Shown: one piece after another, positions 1 through 12,400 of the stretch
Layout: each line of letters starts with the position of its first letter
How positions within the stretch are numbered: the first letter of the stretch is position 1
Assembly (NCBI GenBank): GCA_947034885.2
Contig: OX344750.2
Coordinates: forward strand, 17,540,053-17,604,052
DNA: 64,000 bases
DNA from: Thuidium tamariscinum
Taxonomy: Eukaryota > Streptophyta > Bryopsida > Hypnales > Thuidiaceae
Direction: 5' to 3'
The notes under the pieces: generated by a model
Databases searched by the model: none
Seen by the model: the letters and a program-made list of their open reading frames with translations, nothing else
What the model was told of the DNA's origin: nothing
Position numbers and translations under genes: made by a program

Positions 1-1054
1 TAATTTCTAAAAATAGAAGTCAAATCTATATAGAAAAAAATATTCTTGGAAACCATTCATGTTTTTAGCATTTGTTGAATTTTTTTTTTGAAAAAAACAA
101 ATATTCAATTCAAAATTGTCAAAGTTGATACTAAGGAATGGTAGAAGGAAAAAAATTATATTCAAGAAAAATCCAAAACTTAATTTTCTTGCTCATGTCA
201 TTCATTCAATAGTATAAAGTGAAAGAAGACCATACTAATCAATATACTATTAAATATTTCAATGAATTTTACATTAAAACTCACTAGGAAAAAAAAGTAA
301 GATTACAATAAATATTAATTACTTCAATAAAACAATAAAAAATACCATTCAAACTTGAATATCAATCTACTCTTTTCCAATAATCACAATGCAACTAAAC
401 CTATCACTAAGGCTGTTGGTCACTACTTAAGTTTACTTAACTAGCAAAATACACTACATGTTTTATATCGCAATTTTTACTCAAAATTGATTAATTTTCA
501 TCATTTAAAAAAAAAGTTCAATGCGGCAATTTGAAATAGTAGGGAGGATTGTCTTTAGCAAGTAATCAATATGATTTAAATCTTGAATGTTGATAAGGAT
601 GTTTTAGCATCTATCGAATGACAAAATCTTTTGTGAAAGATAGAAGTGCAACTATCATCTTCAAATTTTGTGTAGAAAAGGAAGAACCTCCACAATAGTT
701 TGACTTTCAATGAGTGCTTTGGGATTCATTTTAAACCTTAAATGATGCAGGCACCATTTTTTGGTCAATGAATGACCTTGAGACAATCTATTCAATGGAA
801 AAAAGTCATTTTTCATCCAATTTTTTCCTTGTAGTGGACTCAAAACCATGTGCCATCACACAATGCAAAAAGTAACTTCATTTAGAGAATTTATAATTTG
901 AAGGATAAGCAGATTTTGAAAAGACTATTGTACTCACATTACTCCTTTTTTCAATTTCCATATGACGGCAGTTGAATTGCAAATCTATTGACAATAATAT
1001 TTAATTGTAGGGAAGTGGGCACATTGTCACATCATTGTTTTTGGACATTGTTCA
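1..1054. other. AT-rich intergenic DNA, no gene seen
   Basis: No open frame here looks like a protein and no RNA gene was recognised. About 600-850 is a diverged copy of a dispersed repeat that recurs near 7430-7700, 29600-29760 and 60100-60560. The shared landmarks are a stretch beginning near AATGACAAA, then GTGCAACT/GTGCAATT, then a segment resembling TTTGACTTYCAATGAGTRCTTT. Confidence 0.6.
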
Positions 1055-1266
1055 CACTACAAGAGAAAGGGGTGTTCTAAGTATAGTCCTAGAGATAACA
1101 TTTTAAGTAATGACCTTTATAGGAGACTTTAAGTAAGAAATAAGTGTCTTTCTAGTAAAATTTTACTGAAAAAACACTTATTTCTTACTTAAAGTCTCCT
1201 ATAAAGGTCATTACTTAAAATGTTATCTCTAGGACTATACTTAAAACACCCCTTTCTCTTGTAGTG
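1055..1266. mobile_element. CACTA-type hairpin MITE with TCA target duplication
   Basis: A 212-bp palindromic element. It begins CACTACAAGAGAAAGGGGTG and ends with the reverse complement of that end. The arms are about 98 bp each and differ at only two or three positions, around a short loop near 1155-1170. It is flanked on both sides by the trinucleotide TCA (1052-1054 and 1267-1269), the 3-bp duplication typical of CACTA/En-Spm transposons. It has no coding capacity. The near identity of the arms suggests a recent insertion, or an arm pair kept alike, and a transcript through it would fold into a long double-stranded RNA. Confidence 0.9.
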
Positions 1267-2673
1267 TCATCGCCCTTCTCCTGCAATCAACCTCCAAATG
1301 GAGCTTGTTCATAGCTTGACTTCTTGCCATGGTGACTCACGTATTGTTCACAGGTTAAAGCAATGATTCACATAGTTCCAAAATTGATGACTTCTAAAGT
1401 CACAAATCTATCCTTTTAGGATTAATAGGTTGCTTCTAGTCTAATCTAAAATCCAATAATCCAAGTCAATTAGCACAAGTATGCACTAATGAAATAAACT
1501 TTTGTTTGACCCCATAATGTTGGGTTGGTTACCATGGAATCATCCTTCTTAGTACCATGAAAATCATTCATTTGAAAAAAATCCAAGAGCATTTGTTGGA
1601 AGTCAAACTAAGGTGAAGGCATCCCAAACCATTCACTTAATGATGAAGCACCTATGGCATGTTTACCAAAATATAACCCCTCTTAAAACTCATTCCAATC
1701 AAATATTCACCCAAAATGAGATTCACAAAATTTGATTGTACTAATGGATAATAGATACAAAGTTAGAGCAATAAGTGAAAACACATGATTTGACTATACC
1801 ATTGAAAAGGTTTTATTAGTCAAATAGGACAATCTTTCAATGTGAACACGCCAAATTTAAGGCAATGGGCACTCAAGGGTTAAGGTGTTTTGGACATGAT
1901 GTGCTAAAGAATGGTACAAAGCAAATACATAGGTAGTTGGGAGGATAGAAATGAAGGAGATACCCTATACTCGGGTCAGATTTGTCAAATATTAATTCAA
2001 AAATAAATGAATATGGCATGTAATGAAATTTTTAGAAATTATAGTGTGACACATTTGAATAGTGTAAAAAAGATTAACAAGAATAAATTGAAATCTTAAA
2101 AAAGATTTTGATGAAAAATGAAAGATAATATTACCGATGTGTTTCAAATAATCAAAAAATAATATAAAACAATATTCCATATACTATATTGTAAAGCCTT
2201 AAGACTTGATTGTAAAGCCTTAATTTTAGATTGAGAATTGATAGTATGGCCTTCATTACTCAAACCTAATAGCAAAGCCTTGATTAAGCTTGAGTAGAGT
2301 AAAATTCTGGAAAGTCTACCTTATTTTAGCCTTGTCAAACAAGATTTTGTAAGCTTCCATCATATTGAGCTTGCAATGTGGTAAAGCAAGAAGGCCATAG
2401 CTATAATTAACAAAATATTCCCAATCACAATAAACCAAATCCTAAAAATTCTAAATGGGAAGAATGAAAGGGAAATTCAAGCAAAAAGAAAAGATTTCGT
2501 CCAAGGTGTGACGAATCTTCCCTCAACGTACGGTAGCTGAAGGTTTGGTAATTTCATAGCAAGCAAAGAATTTACAATAATTTTACAAAGGCAAAAGTTG
2601 GTTTAGAATCTAGATCCATGTCCAACCTTGGAATCTTTCCGTTGGTGTCCAATGAAAAAATACTTTCTATTCA
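1267..2673. other. AT-rich intergenic DNA, no gene seen
   Basis: No credible coding region. The stretch around 2190-2300 contains short direct repeats of GTAAAGCCTTAA/AGCAAAGCCTTGA. An AGGGTTAA string at 1876-1883 resembles the right end of the TTAA-flanked elements seen elsewhere, but I could not find its left partner. Confidence 0.5.
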
Positions 2674-2677
2674 TTAA

Positions 2678-3236
2678 CCTTGGAGCGTGCTGACATCCAA
2701 TTTCTGAACGATGAACAGATTCGAAATTGTTTTTTTGTCTCATTACTGCTTGGATGAAAGTCATCCTAATTTTCAGAAATTCTTTATGAAGTTTTTGTTC
2801 TATCCAAGGGTTGGATTTGGTATTTCTAAAGTACATAATTTTCTAAAATTACAAATGTGGAAGTATGTCAAGTGGTTGACTGTAGTTCAAAACCAAATTT
2901 GCAAAAATGAGGTCATAGAATTAAAGAACAAAAAAATTTCAAAAAATCACCATGTGAAGAGAAGCTCATTTCAAACCCACTCCAACAAGTTTTACTTGAA
3001 AAATGATAATATTTTGCTTGTAATTGAATTTTGAAGGAATTTTGAAATTTTTCTTTTAGAATTTATAGAAAAATATTGGTGAAAGCGTTGGGGAATCCAA
3101 CCATACAGATGGAATCTATAATTCAAAATTTACAACTTTTGTTTGTATTACAATCCCAAAATATTCTTCCAAATAGTACTTTATAATGATTTTTCCCAAA
3201 TCGTCAATTCTGGACATGATTCGGGACGCACTAGGG
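2678..3236. mobile_element. candidate TTAA-flanked (piggyBac-like) non-autonomous element
   Basis: A 559-bp segment flanked by TTAA at 2674-2677 and 3237-3240. The left end reads CCTTGGAGCGTGCTG. The reverse complement of the right end reads CCCTAGTGCGTCCCG. They match at about 10 of 15 positions and resemble the better-preserved element at 57017-57640 (CCCTGAAGCGC...). A 107-codon open frame inside shows no recognisable protein. TTAA is common in AT-rich DNA, so this call rests on the ends matching a family. Confidence 0.4.
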
Positions 3237-3240
3237 TTAA

Positions 3241-4278
3241 AACACAAAAAATGTAAGACACATGACAGCTTTATATGAGGCAGCCCATCATAACAAATCC
3301 AAATTCAAAGAACAGAAATTAGTCCCAGCCTCTCCCTCCAGTCTGCCACCCTCCTTGCTGATGGGGCTATGATTGAGAGTGGGTGGTCCTACCTTACTAT
3401 CCAAGACCTTCTCATTCCACACAAAAATTCCAAGGGTGCACATATCAGCAATTCTGTCTTGAATAGAAGTATTCTGTCAGACACTTATAAGCCAGCTGCA
3501 TCGTTACAGGGTAGAGCGAAGTCCTTGGTCATCAGATTTGGCATTAAGCTGAAGGAAGTCGCACAATGATCACAATTTCTTATGGTCTAAATGCGCATTG
3601 CTTTCTATGTGTCATAATCTGTGAACAAGAGTTCACTTAACTTGAACAATTGAGATTCAAATTGATATTACAGTCTTCACAAAGAACAGCACAGACTCTC
3701 AGCAAAAATAGACTAGTTACAAGTGATGAAGACAAATGCCAACATCAGACTAGTGCACGCATCGATTATTCAGGATGGGAAGATTGAAGAACAATGAGCA
3801 GTCGCAGATATCGATCCACATCTCAAGGTTGAAAACCACTGAGTAGCTAGCTGCAGACCAGTTGATTGAATGTCCATGTTCCAGATAAAATAAATGCAGA
3901 CACATACCAATACTATTAACAATGGCATCGCACAACAACATTAGATGTTGCAGTTCCTCGAGCAAAACCACATCGTCGCCACGCTTACAACTCCCAACAC
4001 CCGAATTGCTAAGTGATGTTGTATCATCAGTCTCGTAACTGGAGACTCCACCGAGACGATGCCAGTATCCAGCAATCGATTTCTCCTGTAAAATGCTACT
4101 CCCTAAGGTTAGAAGTGCTGCCACATTATGTACACTTTTGAGGAGTTGGTAGCAACATGAAGAACTATCATAAACATGTCTTCCTACAGACAACACTAAA
4201 ATGTTGAGAAGTTTTAGAAGCATGTGCTAAGTGCCTGAAGTGAGAATACAATAGAATTTCTCATGTCACTGCAATAGG
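3241..4278 (-). other. RAD51 3' flank, probably 3' UTR
   Basis: The DNA downstream of RAD51 is clearly richer in G+C than the surrounding intergenic DNA, as expected for transcribed sequence. It contains an ATG-started frame of 157 codons on the RAD51 strand (4223 down to 3750), whose ATG is about 55 bases past the RAD51 stop. I recognise no domain in that frame. It has no obvious splice partner, so I annotate the stretch as untranslated rather than as a gene. Confidence 0.45.
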
Positions 4279-5310
4279 CTACTCCTTAACGTCGACCACG
4301 CCCTCGTTAGTAATCTGAAATCGTGCCTCCTGCTCAGCCAGGCAGGGAGACGCAACCACCTTCACCACACGCTCCTCAGCACGGCCTTTCCTTACAGATA
4401 ACCTCGTGGTGGACGCATGCGCAATTATGTTGCCACCAATAGGTTTGTGTTGAGGACCGCTGAACATAGCCGAGCCGTCGACTTGCGCGACCACTTGATT
4501 CGTCACCACCACCGCAATCCCAAACTCATCTGCCATTTTCTGACATCCGCGAAGGAACTTCGCAAGATGGAATTGACGAGCGGCCAACTCCCCTCGCCCC
4601 GAGTAGTCCGTCCTATACAACGCCGTTGCACTATCCACGATCATCAAAGCAAACCTCGTATCCGCCATCATCGATGCGGCTTCCACTAATAACTTCGTCT
4701 GATGGTCAGTATTATACGCCCGAGCATACGCCACATTATCCAACACATCCTGTCCATTCAATCCATATTTCTCCGCAATTTGAAGCAACCGCTGCGGCCT
4801 AAACGTCCCCTCCGCGTCAATATACAACGCCTTGCCCTCACCTCCACCTTGATCCAACGGCAACTGGCACGTCACACAAAGCGTGTGGCAAATCTGGCTC
4901 TTCCCCGACCGAAACTCCCCGTAAATCTCCGTGATAGAGCCCGTCTCAATCCCGCCCTCGAGAACAGAATCAAACTCCTTGGAGCCCGTGGTAATTTGAA
5001 TAAGCTCCGCCCGCTGCTCGTGCATCTGCTTAGCGCTCGTAAACCCCATAGGAACCAGCTTCGCAGCTGCCTCGATGATCTTATCCACCTTCGCGTCACT
5101 CAACCCCTTAATGTTGACCAGATCTTTCTTCGCAGAGTAAGCCACGGCTTCCACGGTGCAGTATCCGGCGTCCTTGAGCTTCTTCAAATCCAGGGCGGAA
5201 ATTCCACAATTCTGCAAGTGGTCGACCAGGTACGGCCCGTGGTGAACGTCCTCCTCCGTCGCAGTACTCGTGGTGGCGCCCTCCATAGCCATTGTAGCAC
5301 TCGTCGCCAT
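4279..5310 (-). CDS. RAD51: DNA repair recombinase RAD51 (intronless)
   Basis: RAD51 is the eukaryotic RecA-family ATPase that forms filaments on single-stranded DNA and carries out strand exchange in homologous recombination in the nucleus. The frame gives 343 residues (human RAD51 has 339). An N-terminal helix-hairpin-helix domain covers about 35-90. Walker A is GEFRSGKS (131-138), Walker B is LMIVD (222-226), loop 1 is near [10 protein letters not shown] and loop 2 near [10 protein letters not shown]. The end ...[13 protein letters not shown] is typical of RAD51. I start at the ATG at 5310 because family similarity begins just after it; the upstream in-frame extension is hydrophobic and unlike RAD51. 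No intron interrupts the frame, as reported for Physcomitrium RAD51 genes. Oddities are serine instead of the usual threonine at the second Walker A hydroxyl position and [11 protein letters not shown] where most homologues have RSLQKLADEFG. All the motifs looked for are present, so it should be functional. Confidence 0.97.
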   Translation of the reverse strand: MATSATMAMEGATTSTATEEDVHHGPYLVDHLQNCGISALDLKKLKDAGYCTVEAVAYSAKKDLVNIKGLSDAKVDKIIEAAAKLVPMGFTSAKQMHEQRAELIQITTGSKEFDSVLEGGIETGSITEIYGEFRSGKSQICHTLCVTCQLPLDQGGGEGKALYIDAEGTFRPQRLLQIAEKYGLNGQDVLDNVAYARAYNTDHQTKLLVEAASMMADTRFALMIVDSATALYRTDYSGRGELAARQFHLAKFLRGCQKMADEFGIAVVVTNQVVAQVDGSAMFSGPQHKPIGGNIIAHASTTRLSVRKGRAEERVVKVVASPCLAEQEARFQITNEGVVDVKE

Positions 5311-5603
5311 GATAATAAGCGGAATCAAAAGCAGCAAGAGAATTCGAAAACAAAAACAGGACGAGATTCCTGCACTAAGCTTAAGAAGAAGCTTATCAAG
5401 GCAGATTGAGGACGGCGAAGACACTGAGGAGCCGACGACGAAGACGACGAGTAGAGGACGGTATTCGAAGGGAGGACAGAAGAAGAGTCATGAAGACGCT
5501 AAACCAGAGAACAGAGGAACCCCCAAAATCAATGCGAGCTCCTGGCGCCGCTTTCAAAGTCGGCCATTCGCGGCAACTGCACTAGCGGGGTCGAGCAACT
5601 TCG

Positions 5604-5615
5604 TTTGGCGCCAAA
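5604..5615. promoter_or_regulatory. palindromic E2F-type site upstream of RAD51
   Basis: The 12-mer TTTGGCGCCAAA is a perfect palindrome containing the plant E2F consensus TTTSSCGC on both strands. It lies 294 bp upstream of the RAD51 ATG. E2F sites of this form control S-phase and DNA-repair genes in plants, so cell-cycle or damage-linked expression is the natural inference. No TATA box was obvious between it and the ATG. Confidence 0.7.
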
Positions 5616-7429
5616 AAATTTAGGTTCAAATTTTGTAAGTTTTTTATTATAAGCTAGCCCCTAGTATTAATGGTAGCATTTGTGACATTAGAGAGGGAGT
5701 TATGATTTTAGTAGTATAATTATAAATTTTGTTAGTGAGCCCTTTGGTTGGACTTGTTTGGGAAAAAAAATCTTGGGGGAAATGTAGGAATTTTTTTATT
5801 TATATTGGATGATTGCTATAGAAAAAAATTAAATCGTAGTTAGAATTAATTGAAACATTCAATTAAAAAAATTGGCATACAAATTTGAGACAAATTCTAC
5901 TAGTTTCCACCCCCTCACACTTGTAATTACTTAGCAAAGGGTGAGAAATACAGAACAAACCATTAAAAAATGGTGTTGGTACATTCAAACTCTAGTACTT
6001 AATGGAAGGAACCTACAAAAATATTGACTACTCATCTATTTGTACCTTTTTGGAATGGTGTAAAGTTAATCACTTTCAAATAATTCAATGCACAAAATGT
6101 TGTCTTAAGAGGAATTTGAACATGGTTTCTTCTGTTAAATTGTGTAATTTTTTTATTGGGAGTCAAAAAATTAATTTGAACCCTTTTTAAATGCAATTAT
6201 CTAACATTATATTAACTGACTGTGAGTTTTTAAAGTATCAAATGTAGCTATATCTTATAAATATAAGTTGTATTAATTAGGCAAAGATATGTAGAATCAA
6301 TTGCAACTACAAGTAGTGTTATAGATGATATAATCAATGAATGTAATTATTTATGTAAGAAGACAAGGTAGAGTTTAGGGTTTGGGGCAAGAACTTCTTG
6401 CTTGTAAGAGAAGTTGGCAATCTACATGGTGAAGGATGGCAAGAAGCAAGGGCATGACAATGCTCTCATCATTCTTTTATAAAAAAAATTCAAAGAAGTG
6501 CCAACTTAGTATTTGAAAATCACTAATATTTTGGTTTTGTATTGTATGAATACAAGTTGATTTGTTGGAACATAAGTTCTTACTACCATATAAAATGTCT
6601 TAATTGTTGTATTCACCAAGCTTTCCAATAAAAAATATATGACCACAATCAATTATGTTTTGATTGCAACCTTACATTTGGATCCAATTGCATATTTTTG
6701 CATCCTAACTACTATAAAAGGCTGACAATACAATATTTTTGAAGTCATGGATTGTGTAGGAAGTTAGCCCTTAAATGATGTTGTAGTGAGACAATTCATT
6801 AGATGAGTTTTGATGCATGCTTCTAAAAAATTGTATATTAGAGTAGGTAATAACAACTTAAAATACAAAGTATAGACTTACAATCAAAGTTGTTGAAAAG
6901 AAAATATTCTTCATTTTCTTGAGGCATAGTTGAGTGTTTAATCCAATCAACTAGTTGGTCCAAGAAAATGTAGGTTTTGGGGCTAATCTTCAAAATTCAT
7001 TAGGGGAAAATTGAACCCTTAAAGACGCTTTGAGTTTTCTTACTAATTTTAATAAATGAGTATGAGAGTGCCTACATCATCATTATTACTTCCATGTAGT
7101 ATTGCATGTATCCACTTGGCTTGTAGATATTTGTAGGAGGCATTTAGCACCTCCAAATATCTACAAATGATAGCTTCTAAGCTAGACATTTTGCATAGAT
7201 CTAAGGGATGGGTTAATTGTTCTTGAATGCGTGTATTGCTAGTACTATGACTAAAAATATAGTTAATTTTTCAAGGGGAAGATTTTGGAAGGTTTTTAGT
7301 AGAACAGAGGGAGTAATTAATATTACCTAATACGACAATCTCTAGACCATGTTACCTTGATTATGTGGTAGACTTCCCAAAGTTTCTACAACATTCCTAC
7401 AATTCAAGAATTCGTAGTCTTTTCGAGGC

Positions 7430-7700
7430 CTTAAACTCTTCTAATGGACAAAATTTTTTCTTATGTAGGATAGAAGTGCAATTGTTCATCTTTAGAATTT
7501 TGTACAAAGAAAAGGGAGATCCTACATAGAGGTTTAACCTTTAATGAGCACTTTTGGTTGTTTGAAAGTAGATATTACATAGTTATAAATTTGATGATTT
7601 ACCTCTTGTGAACACTTTTAGTTATTTTAAAATAGATGATATCACATAAGTCGAAAATGAATGATTTCCATAGTTATCAACTAGACATTTAAGGATTAAA
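7430..7700. repeat. dispersed repeat copy related to the 29571-29792 element
   Basis: The order of recognisable blocks matches the element at 29571-29792: CTTCTAATGGACAAA, then AGAAGTGCAATTG, then TTTAACCTTTAATGAGCAC, then GATGATATCACA, then AATGATTTCCATAG, then a decayed right end near CATTTAAGGATTAA. The flanking TTAA sites are degraded, so this is an old copy. Confidence 0.5.
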
Positions 7701-8403
7701 AGAACCATATTATCAAAATGGACAAGATGGTCACCCACTCACCTCTATAATCAACAGTGGAAAGCTATATAATCTTCCTTTATCCACCTATGATGTGTAT
7801 TTTTTTTCTTCTTTAAACAAAAGTTGACCAAAATACATGTAAATTTATTTAATTTGCTATTTTCCTACAAAAGAATAGATTGTAAATCCAATCAATTAAA
7901 GTGTGCAACAAACCTCACACAATTGTTCTTTGTTTATCCTACCTTCTTACCTGCGATCTCACTACTTTGTACATATACCCCCAAAGGCCAAGACCTTTTG
8001 GTACTTAAAAACATCATTGCCTTTGAAGTGTAACAAGTTTAAATATCATTAAGGTATGCAAATTTCAATTGTAAATTCTTTTAGTGTAAAAATGTTGAAG
8101 ATGATGTGAATCAAATTGAAGTCATTTGACCACATAGATTGAGAGATTGTAGTATTTCAATGATAAAACAAAATACTGAAATTTTCCTAGACACATTTGG
8201 AGGTCAAATTTGATTTCTAAACCTACTCAAACAAAAAAACTTTGAACTACAAAGTACTTCAAAACCAATATACAAACACATTGGTGAAAGAAAATATCAT
8301 TCAATTAACTCATTGTGTATGCAAAATGGTTTTGAAATGTCAAAAATTAGTTGCAAAATATACATCTAGAATTGAACTTCCTACTAAAATGCTTCTCAAT
8401 CAC

Positions 8404-8860
8404 TCCTAACTTCTTGGATTGATATGAAATTTACCCACACAAACTAGACTAATATGCTGAACTTTTTGAAAAGAATTTATTGGAAACAAACATTGTAATC
8501 CAAAAATGTCCAATTGTTGAACTTTGAATTGCTCCGAAACATTCAAAACAGCTTGGATTGGCATGAAAATTTGACCACAATAACTTGACTTCTAGGGCAA
8601 TATAACACAACACATTGTATTCAAACAGACATTGGATGAATGAGATACAAGCCACCAAGTTGCATCCATCAACTGCACTTTGTCAACTCAAGTTGAACCT
8701 GTGAACCACAATCGGCTCCCAAAAAATCATTACATCTTGTTTTGATCTGAAAATTTTAACACACAAAGTCAAAGAGAGCACAGATTTCCCAACAAGTGTA
8801 TTGAATTTGGACATCGGATGCAAAAGTTACAGCATTTCAAATTGGACTTGTGAACTGTGA
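8404..8860. repeat. degenerate tandem repeat, about three units of 140-180 bp
   Basis: The string CTTGGATTGATATGAAATTT at about 8413 recurs as CTTGGATTGGCATGAAAATT at about 8552 and, more decayed, as CTTGTTTTGATCTGAAAATT at about 8736. Each is followed by ACCCACACAA-, GACCACAATA- or AACACACAAA-like sequence and later by an ACATTGGATGnA or CATCGGATGCA block. No coding frame spans it. Confidence 0.5.
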
Positions 8861-9409
8861 GGACATTTTTGGTTCCCTGAGGCATTTAGGGGCTAACTTA
8901 TAAGCTCATTCCAAGCACATTACTAGCTTCTTTCCAACAACATGCCGGTTTCACAAAACCTTTGACCGAGAATCGAGGACAGAAATCTCAATTTGAAAGT
9001 GCAACCATCTTAATTACCACGGCCATTTAACACACGCACAGTGCTCAATACCTACCATATTTGTGAGGCTTCTAAACAAGAGCTTGGTACGAAGGAAAAA
9101 CATTTTGGTAAGAAGACATAAGGTGAAACTACAAATGAAGGTCACAGAGACTAGAAGTTGAAAGCATTAATACCTTGTTGCCAAAATGGAAATGTACAGA
9201 ACGAACAGAGTGAGTTGAATAATAGACAACCCTCACAAGTATATTACAATCAAGGGGGTTTCAATAATCATTAAGGCTATGCTACCTAACCTTACTAACA
9301 AAACAAAAGAAAACCAACCCACCCTCAAATGGGCGAGACGGGGCAAGGCTATACAGTACCAGGCAGGAGAGAACGAGGAGGAGAAGAAGACACGGCTCAC
9401 GGCTTGCTG

Positions 9410-12400
9410 TTATCTCCCCCCAGCAATGGCCTCCCTAACAAAATCATCACAGGAGGTGCAGCCTCCAGTCAAAGCGTCCGACAAAGCGCCTATGATGTCC
9501 AGTGCTTCCTGCACATCACCTGCCGCTTGCATATCCTCCAGCCACTCCAGAATCTCTTTGGAGAATGCCAGCATGGCGCCCACATCCCGGACTCTCTCCT
9601 TCATGTTCACTTCCCAAGGCTCCATGCTACCGATCTGGCTCGCTGTGCCAGTGGCTGCTGATGTCGTCGTGTCTCCACCTTCTTTGATGGTACTCTCCGC
9701 CGCTGCTGCTGCTGCTGCAGCATCTACCTCCACCTCTCGGGCAGCAGCTTTCCCAGTGCCGCTTTTAAAAAAGTGCTGCAACTGGTCTACTAAACCCACA
9801 TACACAAGCATGGGGTGAGAGATCGTGAAAAGCTGCTCGGGGCTCAACGCTCCGTGATTCTTGCTACTCGTATTATGATCCCTACCATCGGGTGTCTTGG
9901 GTTCTACTACTACAGGGGAAGAAGATTGGAAAGAGGAAGTATCGGTGTGAGGGGAAGGAAGAGGGGAAGCAGGAAGGAGAGATCGCCCTTGCTTGTGCTG
10001 GGCGTAGGCATGGACCAGTCCACGTTGAATGAAAGCTCGTCGAAAGCGCTGCCACTCGTCCAGGGAGTGCAGCAAGAGGGATTGCACCATCATGAACTGG
10101 ACGCTGTCGTCGGCACTGGACCCCCCTCTCTGGGGGGTGGTCGGCGTGCTGGGCTTCGCTACTCCTTCCACAGGCTCAGACGACGGAGATGGAGACAAGA
10201 AAGTGTTCAAAGACTTGGCCTGGACACGGCGTTGGCTCGCTCCTCCTTGGTCAAGTAAATGACGGGCCATCTGGATCATGAAAGGGAGAAGACGGGAGTT
10301 GCTCTCTCGACCTCCTCCCTTGCTGTCCACACTGAAGGACATGTTGGTTGCAAACCGTCCCAGCATCTGGATCAAAGTTCATAGTCGATTTCAATTCAAA
10401 GTTGGAGAATTAATCAACAAGAATACGATCTCTAGTAAACAGTCGCGCTATGGAAAATCTAGTCCTACCACCCTTGCCAATTGAAACGCTATACAATGCA
10501 CAGTTTGTAACGTGCACCCTGCCAATTGTGATGTGGTTACACTCTGAAGTCTCTCTGGTGAGGATTACTTTATCTTGAGGAATTCTGTTACTGCATCAAG
10601 CATCTTCCATTCACCTAATCAAAATGAATGCCTTGTGACAGAACTATTCACACTCCTAGGATTCAATGACAGATGAAAGCGCCAATCTTGTTTTGGAACC
10701 CACGTCAACAGTCAGAAGAGAGCAGTCTTTCAGGAATATCTCTGTGGAGTTGGTTTTCTACAAATAAATTTTACCTTTGCAAGCAAATCGTAAACATTTC
10801 ACCAACGCAATTAGAGAACGATTTCAAGTAGCGCAGGAAAATAGGCAAAAAAGAGCAGGTGTTCGACATACCATGACAATGTCGTACATCAGCAGCCGAA
10901 GACGACTGCCATCGGCACGACCAAGAGAATTGAGGCTATCCCAATAATGATCCACGCAGCGAGCGTACTGCGCAAGAGGCACCGCGGGACCCCTCAAGGG
11001 AAAGATGTTGTTGCAAAGTGTCTCGCTGTTTCGTAATGTTGCACCTTCCCACTCTTTCTTGGGATTTTTCAAGGAAGCATCCGCTCGTTTGGCCTCCTGG
11101 TGACACTGGAAGTGTATCACGTTGAAATGGCTCACGGTTGTGTAGACCCACTCACTTCGTTTGTGGCTGCTTATACCCATTCCCACGTTCACACGTTTGC
11201 TGTAGCAGTAAGTTCCCAGCATGTCAGTAGGACGTAACAAGTATCCCTCTCTACAAACCATGCAAGCCAACCCTGCTTCTTCCTCTTCCACCTCCTCCAG
11301 ACCTTCAATGAGTGGTTTGGAGACCACTATGCGCTCACCACCATCAGACCGCACCTCACGCCGCATACCCAAGCCCTGCAAGAGAGAGATCCACAAAATT
11401 AAGAATGTGAAACCATTCTAGGGAGAAGTCAATGCATTGCAAAACAGATACTGCTACGATCATATAAAACAACCCAGAGATAAAAGATGTGGCGCACCTC
11501 AAGCAGTTCTTCCCGTCGCCGTAAGGCACGCCGTCTCATCTCGTCCTTGGTTGAGTTGCGCAGTTGTTGAATCTTCTCTAACAGAAATCCTTCATTCTTT
11601 CCCTCTTTGTCCGCAAGCGTATCCAATAGATTTTCAGCTCTAGCACCTATTTCGTTCTCTCCGGAAACCCCTTCAAGACCATGCAGGAGGGGTAAAACAC
11701 CTTCATTATCCAAGTACTGTTGTATCACCAAGTCACCTCTAGCGAGCCCCCTCAACATGGACAATATGATAGGAACGGACGGCATTTCCAGAGCCTGCAC
11801 CCACTCTGGTCTCGCCTTCTGATCCAAACCCTTCTCTTGAACTGGAAAGGCTCGCTTCAAATACTGGATCGCAGCTGTGAATTTGCACAACAGTGACGTT
11901 ATGAGATGAAACTCACATTGAATGAACAAATCAAACTCCATTCAAGAAACTAACTACAATAGAAGAAAAAACTCACTAAATCCCCCTGAATCAGAAATGG
12001 ACATCCAACAGAAATGACACGCAGAACTTGCTATTATACAAACGAGTACCTGAAACAATCCCCCTCTCAAAAATAAGGCGCTTGAGCCGTTCCCCATTAG
12101 TGTTCAGCTTGATGGATTCGGTAACCCGCACAAAATTGTCGAGTGCACGCTGATGCTCAGTTGCCTTCTGAAGGACACCCTCATCCTTGACATTATCACA
12201 GAATAGTTTCTGCAAACAATCGAAAGCATCCCAATCCTGGAGGTACGGTAAAAAGTGGTTCACCAGCACCTCCATGGCAGTCTGCTCCCCGTATGTGAGA
12301 AAAGGGAGAATACGGGCAACGGTATCATTATTCCGCTGCTGTTTGGCTCCAGAGGAGTGGGACAAACGATCCAAAAACATTTGCACGGCAGCAGCAGCTT

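Larger units (their letters stand above)
5640..9180. other. repeat-rich intergenic DNA between RAD51 and BIG
   Basis: About 3.5 kb of AT-rich DNA without a credible gene. It holds a dispersed repeat copy (7430-7700), a stem-loop at about 7123-7168 (arms TAGATATTTG/CAAATATCTA) and a degenerate tandem repeat (8404-8860). A string TTGAACCCTTAAAGACG at about 7012 resembles the end of the TTAA-family elements. Confidence 0.55.

Noticed and set aside
5311..5424. In-frame N-terminal extension of RAD51 with a hydrophobic stretch
   Set aside because: RAD51 proteins have no such leader, and similarity to the family begins after the ATG at 5310. The hydrophobic run is chance translation of the 5' leader.
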